A DNA stretch of 64,000 nucleotides from Salinarchaeum sp. Harcht-Bsk1 (GCF_000403645.1 NC_021313.1:1755014-1819013); one strand, 5' to 3'. Shown: positions 1-9,287, numbered from the stretch's first letter. Translations and numbers: made by a program. Notes: generated from the sequence alone by a model not told the origin.

Positions 1-76
1 CGTGCAGTGGCCGACGCGCCCCGCTGCGCCCGCCGCCACCGCCGGTATCATGTGGACGGCCGCCATTATAGCGGGT

Positions 77-1114
77 GTGCACGTCCTCCTCACCGGCGCG
101 ACCGGCTTCGTCGGTCGCCACCTCCTCCCCGAGCTTCGCGACCGCGGCCACCAGGTCACGGCGCTCGTTCGCGACCGATCGGCAGTGACCCTCCCCGACG
201 ACGTCCGGGTCATCGAAGGCGACCTGCAGGAACCAGCGGCCATGACGGTGTTCGAACCCGCCCCCGAAGCGACCGCTGGCGGTGACGACGTCGCTGCCGC
301 CAGCGACGCCGCGGGCGAGCCAGGGGCGACCGAGACCACCTTCGCCGACGCGATCGCCGGCTGCGACGCCGCATACTACCTGATCCACTCCATGCGCGCC
401 GGCGAGGACTTCGAAGCGCTCGATCGCGACCTCGCCCAGGGCTTCGCCGACGCGGCGTCGGCGGCCGGCATCGAGCGGGTGATCTACCTCGGCGGACTCG
501 GAGAGGGAACGGGTAGCGCGTCTGGCGACGGCGACGCGGACGCTCGGGGCCGGACCCTCGAGGACCTCTCGCCACACCTCCGCTCCCGGCGCGAGGTCGA
601 GGCGATCCTGGCGGAGGGCGACTACGAACTGACGACCCTTCGCGCGGCGATCATCATCGGGAAGGGCAGCGCCGGCTTCGAGATCGTCCGCCAGCTCTCG
701 ACGAAGCTCCCGGTGATGGTGACGCCCAGCTGGGTCCGGACGCCCTGTCAGCCGATCGCGATCGCCGACGCCGTCGCGTACCTCGCTGGGGTCCTCGACG
801 CGCCGGAGACCGCCGGCGGAACGTACGGCATCGGAGGTCCGGAGGTGCTCCCCTACGAGGAGATGCTCCGGCGGGTCGGCCGCATTCTCGGCGGCGGACC
901 GATTATCGTTCCTGTGCCGGTGCTCTCCCCGAAGCTGTCCTCCTACTGGGTGGGCCTGGTCACGGACGTCGACGCGTCGATCGCGCGGCCGCTGATCGAA
1001 GGGCTCCGGACGCCGGTCGTCGTCGAGGATCCGGCGATCGACGAGTACGTCGACGTCGAGAAGACGCCCTTCGACGAGGCGGTCCGGCGAGCGCTGGCGG
1101 AGGCTGGGCCGTGA
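77..1114 (+). CDS. Extended SDR / NmrA-like NAD(P)-binding protein
   Basis: The protein is about 345 residues. It begins with a Rossmann nucleotide-binding motif, LLTGATGFVGRHLLPEL, within its first 20 residues, as in extended short-chain dehydrogenases of the NmrA/YbjT type. A later segment has the YYLIHSM and VIYLGGLG pieces typical of this family. An Asp/Ala/Glu-rich insert near residues 65-95 is a haloarchaeal elaboration. The substrate is unknown; relatives are annotated as NAD(P)H-binding or ubiquinone-linked proteins. I chose the GTG at 77 because it starts right at the Rossmann strand; an ATG at 50 is possible. The stop overlaps the GTG of the next gene, so the two are probably co-transcribed. 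Confidence 0.8.
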   Translation: MHVLLTGATGFVGRHLLPELRDRGHQVTALVRDRSAVTLPDDVRVIEGDLQEPAAMTVFEPAPEATAGGDDVAAASDAAGEPGATETTFADAIAGCDAAYYLIHSMRAGEDFEALDRDLAQGFADAASAAGIERVIYLGGLGEGTGSASGDGDADARGRTLEDLSPHLRSRREVEAILAEGDYELTTLRAAIIIGKGSAGFEIVRQLSTKLPVMVTPSWVRTPCQPIAIADAVAYLAGVLDAPETAGGTYGIGGPEVLPYEEMLRRVGRILGGGPIIVPVPVLSPKLSSYWVGLVTDVDASIARPLIEGLRTPVVVEDPAIDEYVDVEKTPFDEAVRRALAEAGP

Positions 1115-1911
1115 GCGGCGATCGGCGGGCGTCCTCGGGACCGGCGACGGAGGACGGCGGCGTGGAGGGCGAGGCCGACTCGTTCGACGGCGATCCGACC
1201 GAGGCCGCCGAGCAGCGGACGGACCTCCCCGCCTACGGCGAGACCTGGACGTACGAGGGCCTGATCGGAGCGATTCCGGGGCTCTCGATCTCGCCCCGGA
1301 TCGCCGTCGCCCTCCAGATCGCCGGGTTCGAGATCGCCGTGCTCGTCATGGCGGCCGTCTACGACTTCTGGGACGCGGCACTCGTGGGAACGCTCGCCGT
1401 GCTCGTCGCCGGCGGTGGCAGTGCGATCACGCTCCGGATGGGCGACAAACTTCGGTCGCTCCCGGTCCCGGCGGCGTACCGCAGGCTCGCCTTCGGCTCG
1501 CGGATCGAGATCGTCCTCTCGGTGCTGGCCTACGTCGCGCTCGTGACGTACCTCTTCGCCGTGGATCCCGTCGGCGCCGAGATGACGCTGTTGACGGACT
1601 CGCTGGGTGAGGACCCGCCGGTGCCGGCGGTGTATCTCGCGCTCCTCCTGGCCTGGGACGTCATCTACCGCATCGGCATCGCCTGGTGGGCCAGCGTCGC
1701 CGCACTCTGGCGCTCCTGGCGCTACGACTTCGACCCGGAGGTCGCGCGTGCCATCGCTCGGGCGGATCTGTGGCCGCTCGCGTTCGCGGTGCTCCAGCTA
1801 GCGCTCGTGCCGATCGTCTGGGACCGACCGCTCTTGCTGTTCGCGCTGATCGGCCACGTGGTCGCCGTAACGACAGTCGTGGCTCTGTCGGTCGTATTGC
1901 TACGGACGTGA
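1111..1911 (+). CDS. Multi-pass membrane protein (possibly DUF7530)
   Basis: This is a 266-residue protein with a hydrophilic, acidic N-terminal tail of about 50 residues followed by about six hydrophobic segments. A cytoplasmic linker with MGDKLRSLPVPAAYRRLAFG lies between the second and third segments. No catalytic motif is visible. It looks like a haloarchaeal membrane family that I tentatively recall as DUF7530. The GTG start overlaps the stop of the SDR gene by four bases, which suggests translational coupling and a shared function. The function is unknown. Confidence 0.7.
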   Translation: MSGDRRASSGPATEDGGVEGEADSFDGDPTEAAEQRTDLPAYGETWTYEGLIGAIPGLSISPRIAVALQIAGFEIAVLVMAAVYDFWDAALVGTLAVLVAGGGSAITLRMGDKLRSLPVPAAYRRLAFGSRIEIVLSVLAYVALVTYLFAVDPVGAEMTLLTDSLGEDPPVPAVYLALLLAWDVIYRIGIAWWASVAALWRSWRYDFDPEVARAIARADLWPLAFAVLQLALVPIVWDRPLLLFALIGHVVAVTTVVALSVVLLRT

Positions 1912-1918
1912 GGAAGCG

Positions 1919-2092
1919 TTACTGCGATTTGATCTCCTCGAACTGGTCGAGGAGGTCCTCCGCGGAGTCCCCGGAGTCGTACTCCATGGATCCCTCGTAC
2001 TCGTGCCGATCGTCGTCGAAAGCGGCGTCCACCGTGTTGGACTTGCGCTCGCGGCGTTCGTGTTCGTCTTCGTCATAGGCACCCATTGACAT
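1919..2092 (-). CDS. Small acidic protein, DUF5786-like
   Basis: This 57-residue, very acidic protein starts MSMGAYDEDEHERRERKS and ends with an amphipathic helix, EDLLDQFEEIKSQ. It matches the short haloarchaeal family DUF5786 as I remember it. The start could be the ATG at 2092 or the one two codons later at 2086. A longer in-frame extension exists upstream, but its composition is unlike a haloarchaeal protein. The gene converges on the membrane protein gene with only seven bases between the stops. The role is unknown; its size and charge would fit a regulator or adaptor. Confidence 0.7.
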   Translation of the reverse strand: MSMGAYDEDEHERRERKSNTVDAAFDDDRHEYEGSMEYDSGDSAEDLLDQFEEIKSQ

Positions 2093-2230
2093 GGTAGTGT
2101 ACCACACTGTTAGATAGTACCAATAATGAATGTAACGGTAGTTCGAATCATTGCATATTGGTTGCCATCTACCTACAGAATCCGGCCTGAACGGCTGTTT
2201 GGGTACCACAACGCCGTCCGCTACCGCCTA

Positions 2231-2868
2231 CGGAAGCCCCATCCCGCTCGACCGTCCGCGCCTCGTTGTGCTCCTCGCTCACTTCGTTCGCTGCGGTGGC
2301 CGGAGGTTCCCTCCGGCACTTGACGAGCTTCGCTCGTCATCGCTTATGCCGTCGGGGACGGATCGAGCGGTCGGCCCCTTCCGAAGCCCCGCCCGTGTGA
2401 TGTCTCACCGATCACGGTACCTCGGTAGTTCTCGTCGGCGCGCGCTGGGGCGGTCGCGAGCCCCGAAGCGGGCGAGCGGCCGTCGCCAGCCAGCGTGCGA
2501 GGGCCGAGCGATGCTGGACCGGAGGTCCAGCAAGTCTGAGGCTTCGCCTCAGGCAACGCAGTGGTGAGCGAAGCGAACCCGAGCAGCGTCCTCGTGAGCG
2601 TAGCGAGCGAGGGCTCGGAAGTCGCAGCCCGCGAGCGAAGCGAGCAGGAATGTCTTCCGGTGCAGAAGGCTGGGGAGGATTGAGGCTGCGTTCGGGTGGG
2701 ACTGGAAGGGGCCGACCGGTCGTTCGATTAGGCGACCTAAGCACCGCAGCGACCAGCGGGAGCGAGGAGCGTCGTTCGAAAGACGCTTCGCGTCTTTCCT
2801 GATCACGAGAGATCTCCGATCTCTCGGACGACAACGAGCGTAATCGAACGAGCGGGAGGGGCTTCCAA
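2231..2868 (+). repeat. Dispersed intergenic element, copy A (full length)
   Basis: This is the longest copy of a repeat family found at seven places in the window. The left end reads GGAAGCCCC and the right end GGGGCTTCCAA, forming outer inverted ends. Inner inverted arms lie at about 2365-2395 and 2693-2722; the right one contains GGGACTGGAAGGGGCC. The core holds perfect hairpins at 2513-2531 (arms GCTGGACC, loop GGA) and 2536-2552 (arms CTGAGGC, loop TTC). The right half adds hairpins at 2779-2797 (arms AAAGACGC) and 2807-2825 (arms GAGAGATC). It fills the divergent gap between the DUF5786-like gene and rfcS, 139 and 102 bases from the two starts. Confidence 0.85.
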
Positions 2869-2937
2869 ACGAGCTCCGTCTGCGGTTGAACTCTCAGGGC
2901 CACCCCAACACCCTCCACAGTTCAGCCGGTCCCGCGC

Positions 2938-2945
2938 GATTTAAG
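2938..2945 (+). promoter_or_regulatory. TATA box of rfcS
   Basis: The sequence GATTTAAG is centred about 29 bases upstream of the rfcS ATG. This is the spacing expected for an archaeal promoter with a leaderless or nearly leaderless transcript. It supports the ATG at 2970 over upstream in-frame codons. Confidence 0.6.
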
Positions 2946-2969
2946 CCCGCCCCGCCGTTCCGGTCGCAC

Positions 2970-3986
2970 ATGAGCGAGGCCGACGCCGACGCAGTGGACG
3001 ACGCGGCCGACGACCAGGTCGCGAGCCGGGACGACGTCTGGGTCGAGAAGTACCGTCCCCAGCGCCTCGAGGACGTCGTCGGCCACGAGACCATCACGGA
3101 ACGCATCCAGCAGTACGTCGCGGGCGACGACCTGCCGAATCTCCTCTTTGCCGGCCCCGCCGGCGTCGGCAAGACGACGACCGCCGTCGCGATCGCCAAG
3201 GAGATCTACGGCGACGACTGGCGCGAGCACTTCCTCGAACTCAACGCCTCCGACCAGCGCGGGATCGACGTCGTCCGGGGCCGGATCAAGGACTTCGCGC
3301 GGACCTCCTTCAGCGGCGACAGCTACGGGTTCCGGATCATCTTCCTCGACGAGGCCGACGCGCTGACGAGCGACGCCCAGTCCGCACTGCGCCGGACGAT
3401 GGAGCAGTTCTCGAACAACACCCGCTTCATCCTCTCGTGCAACTACTCCTCGCGGATCATCGACCCGATCCAGTCCCGGTGTGCCGTCTTCCGTTTCCCG
3501 CCGCTCTCCGACGAGGCGATCCGCGAGCAGATCGAGATCGTCGCGGCGGAGGAGGACATTACGGTCGAGGACAGCGGCTACGACGCGATCGCCTACGCGG
3601 CCGACGGCGACATGCGACGGGCGATCAACGCCCTGCAGGCCGCGGCCGCCACCGGCCAGACCGTCGTCGACGAGGAGGCGGTCTACGAGATCACCTCGAC
3701 CGCGCGGCCCGAGGAGGTTCTCGAGATGGTCGAGCACGCGATCGACGGCGACTTCCTCGCCGCGCGCGCGGACCTCGAGTCGCTCCTGATCGATCGCGGG
3801 ATCGCCGGCGGCGACGTCATCGATCAGCTCCACCGCTCGGTCTGGGACCTCGAACTCGAGGAGCAGGCGACCGTCCGCTTGATGGATCGCATCGGCGAGG
3901 CCGAGTACCGCATCGTCGAGGGCGCCGACGAGCGCATCCAGCTAGAGGCGATGCTCGCGGGGCTGGCGCTGGAAGGCGAGGAGTGA
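2970..3986 (+). CDS. rfcS: Replication factor C small subunit
   Basis: RfcS is the small subunit of the clamp loader that opens and loads the PCNA sliding clamp onto primed DNA with ATP. The 338-residue protein has the RFC box around [15 protein letters not shown] (24-38), Walker A GPAGVGKT at 62-69, Walker B IFLDEAD ending near 130, sensor 1 around LSCNYSS and the SRC arginine-finger motif at 169-171. Length and domain order are normal for archaeal RfcS. The acidic first 20 residues are a haloarchaeal feature. A TATA box about 29 bases upstream supports this start. The gene is alone, and repeat copy A lies upstream of its promoter. Confidence 0.97.
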   Translation: MSEADADAVDDAADDQVASRDDVWVEKYRPQRLEDVVGHETITERIQQYVAGDDLPNLLFAGPAGVGKTTTAVAIAKEIYGDDWREHFLELNASDQRGIDVVRGRIKDFARTSFSGDSYGFRIIFLDEADALTSDAQSALRRTMEQFSNNTRFILSCNYSSRIIDPIQSRCAVFRFPPLSDEAIREQIEIVAAEEDITVEDSGYDAIAYAADGDMRRAINALQAAAATGQTVVDEEAVYEITSTARPEEVLEMVEHAIDGDFLAARADLESLLIDRGIAGGDVIDQLHRSVWDLELEEQATVRLMDRIGEAEYRIVEGADERIQLEAMLAGLALEGEE

Positions 3987-4250
3987 GGGCCGGCAGTGTG
4001 GCTCCGCCGACGTCCCGCACGTTCGACGACGATTGCACTGAAACAGCCAGTCGGTACGCGCTGCAGTCGACTCACGGCGCCGGCCGCCGAATTCGAATCG
4101 CCGTGTTCTACACCGGCTGACGTCCTCCCCTCCGGACTCGTGCCGTCGCTGGCGCCGAGGCGTGGCGATTCGACGCGTCGCGCGCCGGTCAGCGACCGCG
4201 GACGACGGTTCCGTCGTATTTTTACTGGGGCTATTACAACTCCATGCAGC

Positions 4251-4703
4251 ATGGAACGAAGGAAGGTGCTCCGGAGTATCGGATCTGTAGCAGTCCTCGG
4301 GGTTGCTGGCTGCTCGAGTCAGTTTACCTCCCGTCCGAAACTGGATCTGTCCGTCGAGAATTATCGAGACGTAGCGGCCGAACTCTTCATCGAGGTCGTC
4401 GCCCGTGACGCTTCGAACCGGAGTGACGGCGTCATGTATCAGGAGTGGGTCGAAGTCCCAGCGAACTCGGTCGGGGACGACCAGTGGCGCCTGGACGACT
4501 TCGCCACGGCACGACCCTGTCGGATTGAAGTACGCGTCCGCAATCGCGAGCGCGGTGCCAAAACCTACCACTACCATTACGTTCCAGACTGCACGGATGA
4601 CGACGCGCAGTTCGACCCGCGCGTCGACCTCGTCCTCGACCCACATTCCGGTCTCTCGTTCGGTCAAACGACGTGCTCGGGAACAGTGGCCAGTGCCCCG
4701 TAA
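4251..4703 (+). CDS. Predicted Tat lipoprotein, unknown function
   Basis: The 150-residue protein starts MERRKVLRSIGSVAVLGVAGC. It has twin arginines, a short hydrophobic stretch and a lipobox ending at Cys21, so it is predicted to be exported by Tat and anchored by a lipid. The mature part is a small domain of beta-strand character with a pair of cysteines near the C terminus (PDCTDDD and TTCSGT). It recalls small secreted Ig-like haloarchaeal lipoproteins, but I do not recognise the family. A TATA-like TATTTTTA lies about 30 bases upstream. The gene stands alone. Confidence 0.75.
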   Translation: MERRKVLRSIGSVAVLGVAGCSSQFTSRPKLDLSVENYRDVAAELFIEVVARDASNRSDGVMYQEWVEVPANSVGDDQWRLDDFATARPCRIEVRVRNRERGAKTYHYHYVPDCTDDDAQFDPRVDLVLDPHSGLSFGQTTCSGTVASAP

Positions 4704-4959
4704 CGGACGCATCGAACTACCGCTCCGCGCTCGACTATCCCGCGTTCGCCGCTCCTGACACACTTCCGCCGTGATCGCCCGCTGTTGGTGCCCCGCCAGG
4801 CGATCGCCCTCCTCGCGTCGATCGTGGTCTGGTCGGAGCGGGCCCGGATCGGCGATCCGGCTTCCGACGCGTGACCCCACGCCACGATCCCGCAGTATTC
4901 GGGCCCCTCGCGACCGCCGACGGTCAGACTCATTAGTATCTGGGCCCGAGCGACGACCA

Positions 4960-5793
4960 ATGACTCTTCGCTCGCGCCTCGAGGCGTCGACGCCCTCTCT
5001 CGCGTCGATCGCCGTTGCGACCACGGCGCTCACCTTCGTCCTCATGCTGCTGGGGATCTGGACGGCCGTCGGCGGCTACGGCCTGACTTGCAACGGCCGG
5101 TGGCCGATCTGCGACGGCGCCGTCTTCGGTCTCTTCCCCGCGAACTTCGGGAGCTTCGTCGAGTGGTTCCACCGCCTCGTCGCGATGATCACAGGCTTCG
5201 CGATCATGGGCACCGCAATCGCGGCATGGCGCGGCGGCGCCGAGCGCCGCGTTCGCGCCGCTTTCCTGCTCGCACTGGTGATCACGCCGCTCCAGATCGT
5301 CCTGGGCGCCCTCACCGTCACCACCTACGAGCGGCTGATCCTCGCGCTGCACTTCGGCTCCGCGCTGACGATCCTCGCGCTGCTCGTCGCGGGCACTGCC
5401 TGGACGGTCGAGGACATCCCCTCGATCGATCGGCTGGCAGCGATCGCGGCGCTCGCGCTTCCGCCCGCCCTCCTGCTCACGCCCGGCGTCTTCGTCGACT
5501 TCCTCCTCGAACTCCACCTCCTCTACAACGCGCTCGGCCTCGGCGCGTTCGTCGCGCTCTTCCTCGCGAGCCTCGGTGCGCGCACCCACTCCGAACTGCC
5601 GCGGCTCGCTGCGGGCGTCGGGGCCGTCGCCACCGCGCTCGCGCTGATCGTCGGCCGGGTCCGCCTCGACGCCACCGGCCAGGCGACGATCCTGCTCGGC
5701 CTCGGGATCGCACTCGCGATGGCACTCGCGACGATCCTGCTCTCGCGGCGCGCGGCGGGCATCGAGGGGTCGATCGGCTCCACGCACTCCTGA
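4960..5793 (+). CDS. CtaA/Cox15-family heme A synthase-like protein
   Basis: CtaA/Cox15 proteins oxidise the C8 methyl of heme O to make heme A for terminal oxidases. The 277-residue protein has about eight membrane segments. One conserved block is GGYGLTCNGRWPICDG, the family's loop with two cysteines. The histidine motif FVEWFHRLVAMITG is next, and a second histidine, LALHFGSALTI, appears later. The CtaB partner is not in the window. A TATA-like ATTAGTAT about 28 bases upstream supports the ATG at 4960. The family is clear; activity is inferred. Confidence 0.88.
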   Translation: MTLRSRLEASTPSLASIAVATTALTFVLMLLGIWTAVGGYGLTCNGRWPICDGAVFGLFPANFGSFVEWFHRLVAMITGFAIMGTAIAAWRGGAERRVRAAFLLALVITPLQIVLGALTVTTYERLILALHFGSALTILALLVAGTAWTVEDIPSIDRLAAIAALALPPALLLTPGVFVDFLLELHLLYNALGLGAFVALFLASLGARTHSELPRLAAGVGAVATALALIVGRVRLDATGQATILLGLGIALAMALATILLSRRAAGIEGSIGSTHS

Positions 5794-5859
5794 ACGGCCG
5801 AACCCAGGGCGGCCAGGCCGCAACGGCCGCCCGAGTCACCCCCTCCTCGGCGTTCCCGG

Positions 5860-6954
5860 TCACCCGATCCTGGCCGTCCCCGAGCGTTCGATCCGCTCGG
5901 TGATCGAGTCCGCGATCGCGGTGCCGGCGGGCGTCCCCTCCGGCCCGACGACGATCGTCGGGCCCGCCGCCAGCGCTTCGTCGAGGACGCGCCCGGCTGG
6001 AGCGTCGCCTCCGCGATCGACGGTCGGTGCGGTGCAGCGATCCGCGAACTGCGCACTGAGCGGCCCGATCGCGTACACCGTCGGAATCAGCCGGCGTTCG
6101 TGGCAGTCGCTGGCGTAGTCCGCGAGCGTGGCGGCGACGTCGCGCCGTTCGCGATCGGTCACGACGACGAGTTCGATCGGCTCCCGGTCGGGACAGAGCG
6201 CGTACCGGAGCCGCTCGAGCGCGACGGTGTCCGTGACACCGAGGGCGTCGTAACACCGGCCGGCGCGCAGGTCGAGCCACTCCGGGTGGGACGCCGCGGC
6301 GAAGGCCTCCCGCTCCTCGTCGGGCATCGGTGGCTCCTCGAGCGCTGCGAGCGCGCCGTCGATCGCCGACCCCAGCTCCGCGCCGGGCGCGTCGGCGTCG
6401 TGCGCGCCGACGTGCGAAATCGTCGCGCCCCGGCGCTCGACCGCGGTCGCGAGATAGCGCCGGACGGCGGGGGTCCCCTCTGCGTTCACGACGTGGGCAC
6501 CGGCGGGAACAGAGCCGGCGATGGAACGGACGACGTCGCCGCGACCAGGGCCCCTCGCCGCGCGACTGTCTCGGCCGGCTGCTGTCACGACGACCACGTC
6601 CGGCGGCCCGAGCATGTCCTGGGCGCGCCGCACCGCCTCGCTGTCGTCGTGGGCGTTCACGACCAGCGTCTCGACGGCGCCGCGCTCGCCGCGACCGCGG
6701 AGCGCCGGGTCCCCCTCACCGATCGTCACCGCACGGGTCGCGTGCCCGCGCCGATCGAGCACCGCACAGAGCCGATCGGTGACGGCGTCGGTGCCGACGG
6801 TGCCGAGGACGAACACGCGAGCCTCCACGGCGCCGCGGCGTGGGCGGAGGAGTCTCCGGAGCGAGCCTCGCAGTCCACCGCCCGACCCGGCGTCGCCGCG
6901 CTGGGGCTCGCGGGGGCTGTTCCAGTCCGTCACCGACCACGGCGGCTCAAACAC
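5860..6954 (-). CDS. Mur-ligase-like protein, resembles PgsB/CapB
   Basis: The region from about residue 45 has the order of a PgsB/CapB amide ligase: a loop-like GTVGTDAVTD, an RGERGAVETLVVN segment, PDVVVVTAAGRDSRAARGPG where PgsB has its VTN-x-RPDH block, and IAGSVPAGAHVVNAEG before a second half. PgsB uses ATP to polymerise glutamate. Here the P-loop lysine (GTRGKST in PgsB) is missing, so ATP use is doubtful. A start at GTG 6828 (VEARVFVLG) is an alternative. The gene follows a PgsC-like membrane gene by 84 bases, which supports a capsule-like pair. This is a fold-level guess. Confidence 0.5.
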   Translation of the reverse strand: MFEPPWSVTDWNSPREPQRGDAGSGGGLRGSLRRLLRPRRGAVEARVFVLGTVGTDAVTDRLCAVLDRRGHATRAVTIGEGDPALRGRGERGAVETLVVNAHDDSEAVRRAQDMLGPPDVVVVTAAGRDSRAARGPGRGDVVRSIAGSVPAGAHVVNAEGTPAVRRYLATAVERRGATISHVGAHDADAPGAELGSAIDGALAALEEPPMPDEEREAFAAASHPEWLDLRAGRCYDALGVTDTVALERLRYALCPDREPIELVVVTDRERRDVAATLADYASDCHERRLIPTVYAIGPLSAQFADRCTAPTVDRGGDAPAGRVLDEALAAGPTIVVGPEGTPAGTAIADSITERIERSGTARIG

Positions 6955-7038
6955 GACCGGTCACCTCGCGTTCGATCACCGGTGCGGTCGCTTGCAGCGC
7001 CCCCCGACTCGCGGTCCGGCCGGAGTCCAGTGGCCGGG

Positions 7039-8181
7039 TCACGGCACCCACCTCCCTTCGGCGGCCCGGAGTCGCTCCTCGACGGGTCGCTCGCGCTCGC
7101 GGCGGGCGAGCACCGTGCCGATCGTCACGATCGCGAGGACGGCACCGACCCCGCCCAGCACGCCCGGGAGGACCCCTGCCCCGCCGGCCGCCGCGAACAG
7201 CGCGACCACCACGAGGACGTAACCCGCGCCGTCGAGCGCGACGGCGTCGAGCAGATCCGCACCGGCGTGGTGTCTGAGTAGCCGCGCGTCCTCCGCAGCG
7301 AAGGTCCCCGCGAGGATCGCCGGGAGCCCCGGCGCACCGGCGAGCGCGGCGATCACGCCGACGGTCGCGCCCAGGAGCCCGACGGTCGCCGAGAGCTGGC
7401 GGCCGGGCAGACAGAGTCGTGGCTGTACCGCTGCGATCGCGATCGTGCTCGCGAGCGCCGCGAGGAGGTAGGTCACCGGCACCGCGACGCCGTCGATCGA
7501 CCAGACGGCGACCAGCGGGATCGAGATCGGCCCGACCCCGATCGCGTAGCGCCAGCGAAGGAGCGTTGCGGTGACCACGGCGAGCAGGAGGACGCCACCG
7601 AGCACGGCCAGCGAGCCAGCACCCAGCGTGCTCCCCGCGTCGGCGTCGACGATCGAACTGAGTTCTGCACCCGCCAGCGAGCCACGCAGCACGAGACCGG
7701 AGAGCGCGAGCGCGAGCAGGGTCGCGATGCCGCCGATCGCGATCGGCCCGCGACGGTCACGCGGCTGTCGGCGGACGTCGTCGGCCAGCACGCCCGGCAC
7801 GACGGCGCCGACGATCAGCAGTTCCGGGTAGCCGGGCGGCGACCCGAGGGCGGTGTTGGCGGCGAGGGCGCCGAGTGGGACGACGGCGCCCGCGACGGCG
7901 GCGATCGCACGAAGTCGCCGACCGTAGAGCAGCGTCCGGGAAGTCACCACCGCGAGCACGCCGTAGGCGAGCGCTGCGCCGGCGAGGAGCACTGCGGCCG
8001 CCACGGGTACGAGCACAGCGACCGCTGCGACGAGCGGCACCGCGATCGCTGTCTCTGCCCGCCCGTCGCCGGGACGGGCGCTCACCGCGACGATCGCGAG
8101 GCCGAGGAGGGCGATCAGGGCGGCGACGATCATGCCAGTGAGTAACACTCGTAGGGGTTTGAGTCTTGAGGCGTCGGGCAT
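7039..8181 (-). CDS. Multi-pass membrane protein, possible PgsC/CapC relative
   Basis: The 380-residue protein has about ten or more hydrophobic segments with short loops. Two parts recall the duplicated PgsC/CapC membrane protein of poly-gamma-glutamate synthesis: GYPELLIVGAVVPGVLADD, and a second half with GLPAILAGTFAAEDARLLRHH. Each has a Leu/Pro-Gly turn between helices. The resemblance is weak and could be a generic polytopic pattern. It is followed at once by the Mur-ligase-like gene on the same strand; that pairing is the main support. It could instead be an unassigned transporter-like protein. Confidence 0.5.
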   Translation of the reverse strand: MPDASRLKPLRVLLTGMIVAALIALLGLAIVAVSARPGDGRAETAIAVPLVAAVAVLVPVAAAVLLAGAALAYGVLAVVTSRTLLYGRRLRAIAAVAGAVVPLGALAANTALGSPPGYPELLIVGAVVPGVLADDVRRQPRDRRGPIAIGGIATLLALALSGLVLRGSLAGAELSSIVDADAGSTLGAGSLAVLGGVLLLAVVTATLLRWRYAIGVGPISIPLVAVWSIDGVAVPVTYLLAALASTIAIAAVQPRLCLPGRQLSATVGLLGATVGVIAALAGAPGLPAILAGTFAAEDARLLRHHAGADLLDAVALDGAGYVLVVVALFAAAGGAGVLPGVLGGVGAVLAIVTIGTVLARRERERPVEERLRAAEGRWVP

Positions 8182-8358
8182 CCGAGTCGCGACGATTCCT
8201 CCGGATCCGAGTACGTCTCGGCGGTCGGGAGGGCGCTGGCCAGTCCAGTCGCTCTGCGGGTCGTCGCCTCCGAGAAGCGGGTTCGTGATCGGTCGTCGCC
8301 GTCGGTCGCTGTCTGTGGGCGTCGCTCGCTCTCTGTGGCCGTCGTCGTTTGGCGCCGC

Positions 8359-9036
8359 TCAGCCGGTCAGCCCTTCGAGGATCGTCCGACCGTCGGTGCC
8401 GTCGAGTTCCGGCAGCACGGCGCGCTCGGGGTGGGGCATCAGCACCGCGCGGTTCTCGGCCTCGCCAACGACGCCCGCGACGTTGTCCTTCGAGCCGTTC
8501 GGGTTCGCCTCCTCGGTCACGGTGCCCTCTGCGTCGCAGTAGCGGAACAGCACCTTCCCCTCCTCGATCAGGGCGTCGAAGGCGTCGGGCTGGGCCTCGT
8601 AGCGACCCTCGCCGTGGGCGATCGGCAGCCGGATCACGTCGCCTTCCTCGAAGCCGCGGGTGAAGGGCGTATCCGCGTTCTCGACGCGGAGGTGCACCGG
8701 CTCGCACTGGAACCGGGCGCTCTCGTTGACCGTGAACGCGCCGTCGACGAGGCCCTTCTCCGCGCAGATCTGGGCGCCGTTACAGATGCCGAGGACGGGC
8801 GTGCCGTTCGCGGCTGCTTCCCGCACCTCCTCCATGATCGGCGTCCGGGCGGCCATCGCACCCGCCCGGAGGTAGTCGCCGTAGGAGAAGCCGCCGGGCA
8901 GGACGATGCCGGTCGTGTCCTCGGGAAGCCCGTCCTCGTACCAGACGATCTCCGCGTCGGCGCCGAGGTGTTCGAGGGCGCGCAGGGCGTCCCGATCGCA
9001 GTTCGAGCCACCGAAGCGGATGACTGCTACTGTCAT
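8359..9036 (-). CDS. purQ: Phosphoribosylformylglycinamidine synthase subunit I
   Basis: PurQ is the glutaminase subunit that passes ammonia to PurL in the fourth step of purine synthesis. The 225-residue protein has VLPGGFSYGDYLRAG at about 45-59, the nucleophile Cys85 in LGICNGAQ, and the His-Glu pair at 202 and 204 in MPHPERAV. Length is normal for class I amidotransferase PurQ. The ATG overlaps the purS stop by four bases, so the two subunits are made together. PurL is outside the window. Confidence 0.97.
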   Translation of the reverse strand: MTVAVIRFGGSNCDRDALRALEHLGADAEIVWYEDGLPEDTTGIVLPGGFSYGDYLRAGAMAARTPIMEEVREAAANGTPVLGICNGAQICAEKGLVDGAFTVNESARFQCEPVHLRVENADTPFTRGFEEGDVIRLPIAHGEGRYEAQPDAFDALIEEGKVLFRYCDAEGTVTEEANPNGSKDNVAGVVGEAENRAVLMPHPERAVLPELDGTDGRTILEGLTG

Positions 9037-9287
9037 TCCCGTGCTTCGACCTCCACGTCGTAGTCGTGGATCGTCGGGTTCGCGAGCAGTCGTTCAGCCA
9101 TCGACTCCGCCCGCTCGGCGGCGGCGTCGGCGTCGGCGGCGTCGACGTCGATCTCGTAGCGATCCGCGAAGCGGAGGTCGTCGAGTTCGAAGTCCAGACG
9201 CTCGAGCGCGCGCTGGGTCGTCGCTGCCTCCGGGTCCAGAACGCCCGATTTCAGCCGGACGGTAACCGTCGCGGTGAACGCGGCCAT
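9033..9287 (-). CDS. purS: Phosphoribosylformylglycinamidine synthase subunit PurS
   Basis: PurS is the small subunit that bridges PurQ and PurL in the multi-subunit FGAM synthase of archaea and Gram-positive bacteria. At 84 residues it has the family's length and pattern: TATVTVRLKSGVLDPEAATT at the start, and RYEIDVDAADADAAAERA followed by LLANPTIHDYDVEV at the end. It is upstream of purQ and overlaps it by four bases. A T-rich CGTTTTGCGC about 28 bases before the ATG is a likely promoter element. Repeat copy B lies beyond, 134 bases from the start. Confidence 0.95.
   Translation of the reverse strand: MAAFTATVTVRLKSGVLDPEAATTQRALERLDFELDDLRFADRYEIDVDAADADAAAERAESMAERLLANPTIHDYDVEVEARE

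Noticed and set aside
2412-2918. Open frames inside the dispersed repeats, some similar between copies
   Set aside because: The similarity follows from shared DNA repeats. Frames are broken or shifted between copies and have no promoter or conserved start.
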